A stretch of DNA of 21,171 nt from an uncultured Prevotella sp. (lineage in GTDB: Bacteria; Bacteroidota; Bacteroidia; Bacteroidales; Bacteroidaceae): NCBI GenBank assembly GCA_900548745.1, contig URLQ01000037.1, positions 1 to 21,171 of the forward strand, given 5' to 3'. Of the stretch, positions 16,991-21,171 are shown piece by piece. The notes beneath the pieces are model-generated. The model was not told the origin of the DNA and made no database searches. It was given only the letters and a program-made list of their open reading frames with translations. The position numbers were made by a program, and so were the translations under genes. Numbering within the stretch: position 1 is the first letter of the stretch; each line of letters starts with the position of its first letter.

Positions 16991-17147
16991 ATAAAATTCG
17001 CTATTTTTATTCGGTGACAGCGAATAAACAAGACTGATTGTTTATAATTTTACTTTTCGATAACTTCTCGTTCGATTCTCGATAGGGTCTCGATCACTCT
17101 TCGATCGTTCTTCATTCATCCTCCGTTAAACAATCGAAGAACTATCG
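16961..17147 (+). repeat. inverted repeat flanking the SUMF1 gene, left arm
   Basis: This 187-base arm matches the reverse complement of 18763-18938 at high identity. The arms share the promoter region, the motif GTTTATAATTTTACTTTTCG and CTCCGTTAAACAATCGAAGA. The left arm has about 11 extra bases near 17092-17110 and a few substitutions. It is rich in TCGATxG and TCGAAGA motifs. Together the arms enclose 17148-18762. Confidence 0.9.
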
Positions 17148-17202
17148 CTGGCGTTATGGCACAAATAACCATCATAAAGCCAATAAAAAGCATTCCCATC
17201 AG

Positions 17203-18672
17203 CTATTTCGAAGAACATATAAATTTACCCAATCCGTAGCTGCGTATCTCCATCCCTGAGCCGACACAACTTCTATTTTGGAATCTACATGTCATCTTTT
17301 TAAGGCGAAACTTCTTTACGACCTTTCCTTTTCGATCAATAGCACCGAATAGATTGACTTCTTTATCATCTGGCATGCAACCACCTTCCTCATAAATATC
17401 GTACACGCCATCAGGATTAAGCCACCATTCCACTTCTGCTACACCATTATAATATTGATGTATATACCCAGAGAAATGGAACGAATGTGCTTTCACTATG
17501 TCAAGAACTTCTTGTGGCTGCCCTTTAAGACTATCCCAATCTATATCTTCGTCAGTAACAGTAAGTAGAATCTCAGAATCTGATATGAACTCATATGCGC
17601 ATTTCGTCTCTTTGTCCATCAAATAACGAGGTTTAAAATCTGTCCCCATCACATGTTTCACCAAGGCTATACCTTCTCCAAGATCATGTACAAATACTTG
17701 ATCTAGATAATGTGGAACACATAATTTTCTATATAGCTTTTCCTCTTCAGACATATGCGTATCATAGGCATTCTCGTCTGGAATTTCATATACACAATCG
17801 GAGAGGACAAGCCGCATACCAATACAAGCTGTGGGCATAGGAGTGATGTAGCTTCGATCAGACACGCGACACAATGTGGCTTCGTTATACCAACTGCCAC
17901 CACGACATATACGTAATCCCTCATGGTTTATTTCTATCGGATCCGTTATGTTTTTCAGTCCTATTGGATTCGTCTGGGTGGTATGTGAATATTCATAAAA
18001 CTTGTCTTGACACCACTCAGAGACATTGCCACTCATATCGTAAATGCCTAATTCGTTTGGTTTCAGTTTTGCTACAGGATGTGTCTCATTATTGCTGTTT
18101 TCACTATACCAAGCCACTTCGCACAGATTGTTACTTCCTGCATACTTATAACCCTTGCTTTTATTTCCGCCTCGTGCGGCAAACTCCCACTCTGCTTCTG
18201 TTGGAAGTCTGAATTTCTTACCAGCAAGTACAGTTCGTAGTTTCCAGTTTAAAGCCCCTATAAACTCTTGGAAATAAGTACGATACGCATGCTCTACTGG
18301 CAGATCTTCTCCCTTGAATTCCGATGGCTCAAAAAAAAGAGGAAAGTCGCCCATCACAGCTTTAAATAATTCTTGAGTAACCAGAGTTTCACCAATATAG
18401 TAGTCTCTGGTGATTATTACCTTATGTGCCGGTTTCTCAACATCTTTTGGGGCTTCTTGTTCTTCCGTTGCCCCCATCATAAAGCTACCATGCTCAACAA
18501 GTATCATATTGAAAGATACTCCATTGACCATAAAGTTCAATTTGTCTTTGTTGATTTTGTTTTCTGAATTTAGCATCATAATTTTATCTCCTTTATTGAA
18601 AGAAAAAGAGACGATTCTTCGCAACTTACCAGTCTCTTTATTGAGAAATGTCCATCCAAACTCATACTTCAT
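17203..18672 (-). CDS. SUMF1-domain protein with unknown C-terminal extension
   Basis: A 489-residue protein with no signal peptide. Residues about 52-292 are a SUMF1 (formylglycine-generating enzyme-like) domain: GSFMMGATEEQEAP, FRLPTEAEWEFAARGG at 154-169, GNVSEWCQD at 215-223, RGGSW at 257-261 and GMRLVLSD near 285. In true sulfatase-activating enzymes two cysteines follow RGGS. Here the first position is Asn263 and only C268 remains, so formylglycine synthesis is unlikely and a binding or structural role is more plausible. Residues 293-489 match nothing I know; they include GQPQEVLDIVKAH and WWLNPDGVYDIYEEGG. The first 45 residues also lie outside the domain. The gene is the only one between the two inverted repeat arms. 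The ATG directly follows the TAA of an 18-codon frame. Confidence 0.8.
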   Translation of the reverse strand: MKYEFGWTFLNKETGKLRRIVSFSFNKGDKIMMLNSENKINKDKLNFMVNGVSFNMILVEHGSFMMGATEEQEAPKDVEKPAHKVIITRDYYIGETLVTQELFKAVMGDFPLFFEPSEFKGEDLPVEHAYRTYFQEFIGALNWKLRTVLAGKKFRLPTEAEWEFAARGGNKSKGYKYAGSNNLCEVAWYSENSNNETHPVAKLKPNELGIYDMSGNVSEWCQDKFYEYSHTTQTNPIGLKNITDPIEINHEGLRICRGGSWYNEATLCRVSDRSYITPMPTACIGMRLVLSDCVYEIPDENAYDTHMSEEEKLYRKLCVPHYLDQVFVHDLGEGIALVKHVMGTDFKPRYLMDKETKCAYEFISDSEILLTVTDEDIDWDSLKGQPQEVLDIVKAHSFHFSGYIHQYYNGVAEVEWWLNPDGVYDIYEEGGCMPDDKEVNLFGAIDRKGKVVKKFRLKKMTCRFQNRSCVGSGMEIRSYGLGKFICSSK

Positions 18673-18762
18673 TTATTTTCTATGCATTAACAACCATTCA
18701 ATCAGTTGGTTCACCTCTTTGCTCAACATTCTTTAGTGTAATATTATCCGCCGATCGGTCTT
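18673..18762 (-). pseudogene. truncated gene tail upstream of the SUMF1 gene
   Basis: Minus-strand frames in these 90 bases read like the end of a protein. One gives EDRSADNITLKNVEQRGEP before a stop; another gives MLSKEVNQLIEWLLMHRK (18729-18673), whose TAA touches the SUMF1 ATG. The piece DNITLK resembles the DDITLK end of the decayed gene at 15181. The repeat arm begins where the frame is lost, as if repeat insertion or recombination removed the 5' part. Confidence 0.35.
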
Positions 18763-18938
18763 CGATTGTTCTTCGATTGTTTAACGGAGGATGAACGAAG
18801 AACGACCGAGACTCTATCGAGAATCGAACGAGAAGTTATCGAAAAGTAAAATTATAAACAATCAGTTTTGTTTGTTCGCTGTCACCGAATAAAAATGGCG
18901 AATTTTATTTTGCACCACCGAATAAAAATCATATCTTT
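18763..18938 (-). repeat. inverted repeat flanking the SUMF1 gene, right arm
   Basis: This 176-base arm is the inverse of 16961-17147. It carries the same promoter layout pointing right (TTTG-N19-TATCTTTC), with the last base of the minus-seven box changed from G to C. No gene starts to its right; it would read against the leucine-rich gene. This fits a copied or left-behind promoter region rather than a working one. Confidence 0.9.
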
Positions 18939-18958
18939 CCTGCGGATAAATAACGAAA

Positions 18959-19003
18959 AATCATCGAAGGATTATCGAAGATGTATCGAAGAATTATCGA
19001 ATA
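18959..19003. repeat. short TATCGAAGA tandem repeat
   Basis: Four units of 10-12 bases, each with the core ATCGAAG or ATCGAAT, lie in 18961-19002. The same TCGAAGA core recurs in both inverted repeat arms. It lies just beyond the stop of the leucine-rich gene. Confidence 0.6.
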
Positions 19004-19021
19004 CTTAACGACCGTTGCATT

Positions 19022-20056
19022 TCAATCCCAAAAAGCAAATTTATCATACGAGGTGTCTTGCACAAACACTTTATCTCCAAATATCATATCGTCGGGCTTC
19101 TTTATTCGAATGATGGGGCAACAGGCGAAAGCACAATCCCCTACACTCGCATTTGACAGAAATTTGATATATAAGAGTCTCTCGTTATGATAAAAAGCTT
19201 CTGCTCCTATTCTCTTCAAAGAGTTTGGAAATACCGCTCTTACCATGTTGGAAGGATAGAAGGCACGAACACCTATTGTCTCCAGTCCTTCAGGGAAGTT
19301 AATGGTTGCAAGTCTTTCGCAGAATCGGAAAGCATAATCTCTTATCTCTCGGACTCCACTATGCAGTATGACCTTTCGCAGATTATCGCAGAACATAAAG
19401 CCGTCTATCTCCTTAACCGATGAAGGAATGTCAATCTCATGTAGGGAATAACAACATTCGAAGCCATTCAAATAGTTTAGGTTTCGTGGCAGAATTATAT
19501 CCTGCAACGCTTCACAGTGTCGAAACGCATTTCTTCCTATTCGCGTTATTTCATCATGCAACTCCACTCTTTTCAATGATATGCATCCGTCAAATGTGTC
19601 GCTCCCTATCTCCATTACGGAACGTGGAATGACAATATGTTCCAATGCTTCGCAACCCATAAAAGCAGCATCGCCTATTGAGACAATATCATTATGCAAC
19701 TCTATATCCCGAAGCCGTTTTTGCAAACAGAAAGCAAACGCTTCAATGACTTTGACGCTTTGTGGAATTATGAAATGCTCTTTCTCTTGCCAACAGTATA
19801 TCAGACGGCTCATGTCTTTGGAATAGAGAACGCCGTCTTTGAGTGTTATATAATCAGACTGATTATCAATCTCTGAAATTTGCACTTTGAAACATTTCGT
19901 CGGAGCCGCACAAACAAACGGACGTTGTTCATACGATGCAAACGGACTCTCATATTGCATCTCTATTCGAAGAGACTTAGGCAAATGTAGTACTCCGATG
20001 TTGCTATACTTCTTACACAACAATTCATCTTGTTGCATTGTAACCATTTTCTCCAT
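19022..20056 (-). CDS. BspA-type leucine-rich repeat protein (LRR_5)
   Basis: A 344-residue protein. From about residue 75 it is made of roughly ten BspA/LRR_5 units of 22-23 residues, such as IPRSVMEIGSDTFDGCISLK, LHDEITRIGRNAFRHCEALQ and FPEGLETIGVRAFYPSNMV. These repeats bind proteins or surfaces; in secreted family members they mediate adhesion. Here there is no signal peptide or sorting domain, so the protein appears cytoplasmic. The N terminus (MEKMVTMQQDELLCKKYSNI) matches nothing I know. Start is the first ATG of the frame; an in-frame ATG three codons later is an alternative. It lies between two groups of gene remnants, and its own frame is intact. Confidence 0.85.
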   Translation of the reverse strand: MEKMVTMQQDELLCKKYSNIGVLHLPKSLRIEMQYESPFASYEQRPFVCAAPTKCFKVQISEIDNQSDYITLKDGVLYSKDMSRLIYCWQEKEHFIIPQSVKVIEAFAFCLQKRLRDIELHNDIVSIGDAAFMGCEALEHIVIPRSVMEIGSDTFDGCISLKRVELHDEITRIGRNAFRHCEALQDIILPRNLNYLNGFECCYSLHEIDIPSSVKEIDGFMFCDNLRKVILHSGVREIRDYAFRFCERLATINFPEGLETIGVRAFYPSNMVRAVFPNSLKRIGAEAFYHNERLLYIKFLSNASVGDCAFACCPIIRIKKPDDMIFGDKVFVQDTSYDKFAFWD

Positions 20057-20073
20057 ATCACAAACATATTAAG

Positions 20074-20272
20074 TTATCGAAAATCTTCTCTTTCTCTATC
20101 AAGATTTTTTGCATTGTATTGGCGATAAAGGTCAAACATAAATGGGTTTGTCCAGCTTATACTTTCCCTAATTTCTTAATCTGTCATTAGCGTCAGTCCC
20201 TTGAAATCTTGAAACCAATTTCAAAATTAGTTTGATCGTTTCAACAGACGTGTTTCGGTCGTATTTGAGTAC
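20074..20272 (-). pseudogene. frameshifted C-terminal remnant, unknown family
   Basis: Two overlapping minus-strand frames read as one protein when a single base is restored near 20175. The first, 20272-20168, gives VLKYDRNTSVETIKLILKLV and SRFQGTDANDRLR; the second, to 20074, gives EIRESISWTNPFMFDLYRQY and NAKNLDREREDFR with a stop. Composition and continuity look coding, but no start is seen and I do not recognise the family. It begins a few bases after the KptA fragment ends, and it could be the decayed 3' end of the same transcription unit. Confidence 0.5.
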
Positions 20273-20279
20273 TTACACA

Positions 20280-20480
20280 TTATTTCTCGAATGACAAATA
20301 AGAAGAGAACTCGTATCTCTGCTTATTATTCGTATTGACAATATCTTGTAACACTTCAAGAGTAAAACCGTGATTACATATCAAGTCTGACACTTTTCGC
20401 CACCCATTAGTGCCGAACTCGTACTTTCTATCATGGCGAAGCAAATATGCCAATTGTTTGCTCTTGTTTGTCAAATTCAT
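20280..20480 (-). pseudogene. KptA/Tpt1 RNA 2'-phosphotransferase, N-terminal fragment
   Basis: A 66-residue frame that matches the N-terminal winged-helix domain of KptA/Tpt1, which normally removes an internal 2'-phosphate from RNA using NAD. Visible family text is SKQLAYLLRH with the catalytic pair R15-H16, then NGWRKVSDLI, GFTLEVLQDIVNTNNKQRYEF. In the family an IRANQGHS-like motif and the NAD-binding ADP-ribosyltransferase-like domain should follow. Instead the frame ends after SSYLSFEK, and no such motif appears in any minus-strand frame further on. Full proteins have about 180 residues, so this is roughly the first third and cannot be catalytic. Expression as a small RNA-binding protein is conceivable. 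It lies about 40 bases after spacer copy C. Confidence 0.7.
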
Positions 20481-20522
20481 GATTCTCTAATTATTTGTTT
20501 GGTAAATTTGAGTTTCAATGTA

Positions 20523-20601
20523 TTAATCCGTGTCGGACGCAACTTCTAAGTTTATTATTTGTTTATGAGATATAGAGTATGGAAGTAACTACATCCTATC
20601 A
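20523..20601 (-). repeat. spacer repeat, copy C
   Basis: On the plus strand it contains TAATCCGTGTCGGACGCAAC at 20524-20543, then TTCTAAGTTT, GTTTATGAGATATAGAG, AAGTAACTACATCCTATCA. It aligns with copy B nearly base for base. On the minus strand it links the tail of one remnant (MSDFRKEFERLEAF, 20643-20599) to the leader of the KptA fragment, showing that the repeat is a between-gene spacer. Confidence 0.9.
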
Positions 20602-20722
20602 AAAAGCCTCCAATCTTTCGAACTCCTTCCTGAAATCCGACATTCATATTCAATATCGGCGAAATATACAAGGCATAATGCTATGCTTCAGGCCCATATT
20701 GTACCGATTTGGTTATAAGCTC
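20599..20722 (-). other. spacer with a 14-residue gene tail
   Basis: The minus-strand frame 20643-20599 reads MSDFRKEFERLEAF then TGA, which looks like the authentic end of a longer protein, but stops occur just upstream in this frame. The rest of this 124-base stretch has no feature I can support. Confidence 0.3.
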
Positions 20723-21028
20723 TTAAGTATTGTCACGATAATCATTGTTTTCTCGTAACTCTGTCAATATACCGCAAAACTCCTGCTCAGTCAATATTGT
20801 TTTGTATGGATTGCTCTCGCCCTTAGTATGATATAATGTCATACCACATGTTGCCATCAAAGCTGTACGGAAGCCCTCACTCTGTTCGAACATAGCATTA
20901 TAGGCTTGGCGGACAAGAGCTGCGAACTCTCCGCCCTGTCGGTCTATAGCTTTACCCTTCCACCATACTATCTGGTCAGTTTGCCATCCTGCCGAAGTCT
21001 GTTTCTCCTCAAATCCGCAACTACGCGC
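20723..21028 (-). pseudogene. NADAR-like C-terminal fragment
   Basis: A 101-residue open minus-strand frame with a natural stop but no usable start at its upstream end, where TAG interrupts at 21029. The part FRTALMATCGMTLYHTKGES followed by NPYKTILTEQEFCGILTELR resembles the C-terminal part of NADAR (YbiA-like) proteins, which process ADP-ribose or riboflavin-pathway intermediates. In them a LLATGD-type segment precedes the final helices. Upstream text such as WWKGKAIDRQGGEFAALVRQ also looks genuine. The protein is too short for a whole NADAR domain (about 150 residues), so it is truncated or broken by frameshift. The family call is from memory of motif shape and is tentative. Confidence 0.4.
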
Positions 21029-21171
21029 CTAATATGATACAGAAGCGAAAATAATCTGCATCGTTAGTAAAAAGGGGGCACAGTGCATCGAATGTCACCA
21101 TAAAGACATATAAATGCCCCTTACCCCACCATGCGACTTGAGGCAATACGCAAAATCACGACCATAAGTTG
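21029..21171 (-). pseudogene. short coding remnants at the window edge
   Basis: One minus-strand frame from the edge reads TYGRDFAYCLKSHGG then VRGIYMSLW before TGA at 21095. Another reads VTFDALCPLFTNDADYFRFC to a TAG at 21029. Both look coding and may be one protein split by a frameshift, possibly joined to the next fragment. Too little is visible to name a family. Confidence 0.3.

Noticed and set aside
16961..18938. Insertion sequence with terminal inverted repeats
   Set aside because: The enclosed gene is a SUMF1 protein, not a transposase, and no target-site duplication was seen outside the arms.

Overview
The window looks like a chromosomal stretch of a Bacteroidales bacterium, most likely Prevotella or a close relative. 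Three things point there. There is a textbook Bacteroidetes promoter (TTTG, 19 bases, TATCTTTG). Starts lack clear Shine-Dalgarno sites. The gene families are typical: periplasmic TPR-sensor histidine kinases, a DUF4143-type ATPase, a BspA-type leucine-rich protein and a SUMF1-domain protein. The species is inference only.

Left part, about 1-3260, plus strand: a pentose operon. It holds the 3' end of an FGGY sugar kinase, a complete transketolase and an RpiB-type isomerase, and closes with a clear intrinsic terminator. Together they would phosphorylate a pentulose and feed it into the non-oxidative pentose phosphate pathway.

Middle, about 3299-11178, plus strand: a large Cas4/Dna2-like nuclease fused to an SF1 helicase, then two tandem paralogous TPR-sensor histidine kinases only three bases apart. 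No response regulator is encoded nearby.

Right part, about 11400-21171, all genes on the minus strand: an accessory region that convergently faces the kinases. Intact genes are a Sel1-like lipoprotein, a multi-pass membrane protein with a WG-like tail, a PP2C phosphatase, a DUF4143-type ATPase, a SUMF1-domain protein with a C-terminal extension, and a BspA-type leucine-rich protein. Between them lie several decayed or truncated genes: a RelA/SpoT ACT-domain tail, a 113-codon gene with one frameshift and two stops, the N-terminal third of a KptA/Tpt1 RNA 2'-phosphotransferase, a frameshifted tail, and a NADAR-like C-terminal piece.

Three copies of an 80-95 bp spacer sit directly upstream of members of this array. 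The SUMF1 gene is bracketed by inverted repeats of about 180 bp that carry an outward-facing promoter. The picture is a recombining cassette array, reminiscent of Bacteroidales accessory or immunity gene arrays. No integrase or transposase is present in the window, so the mechanism of cassette turnover is not visible here.
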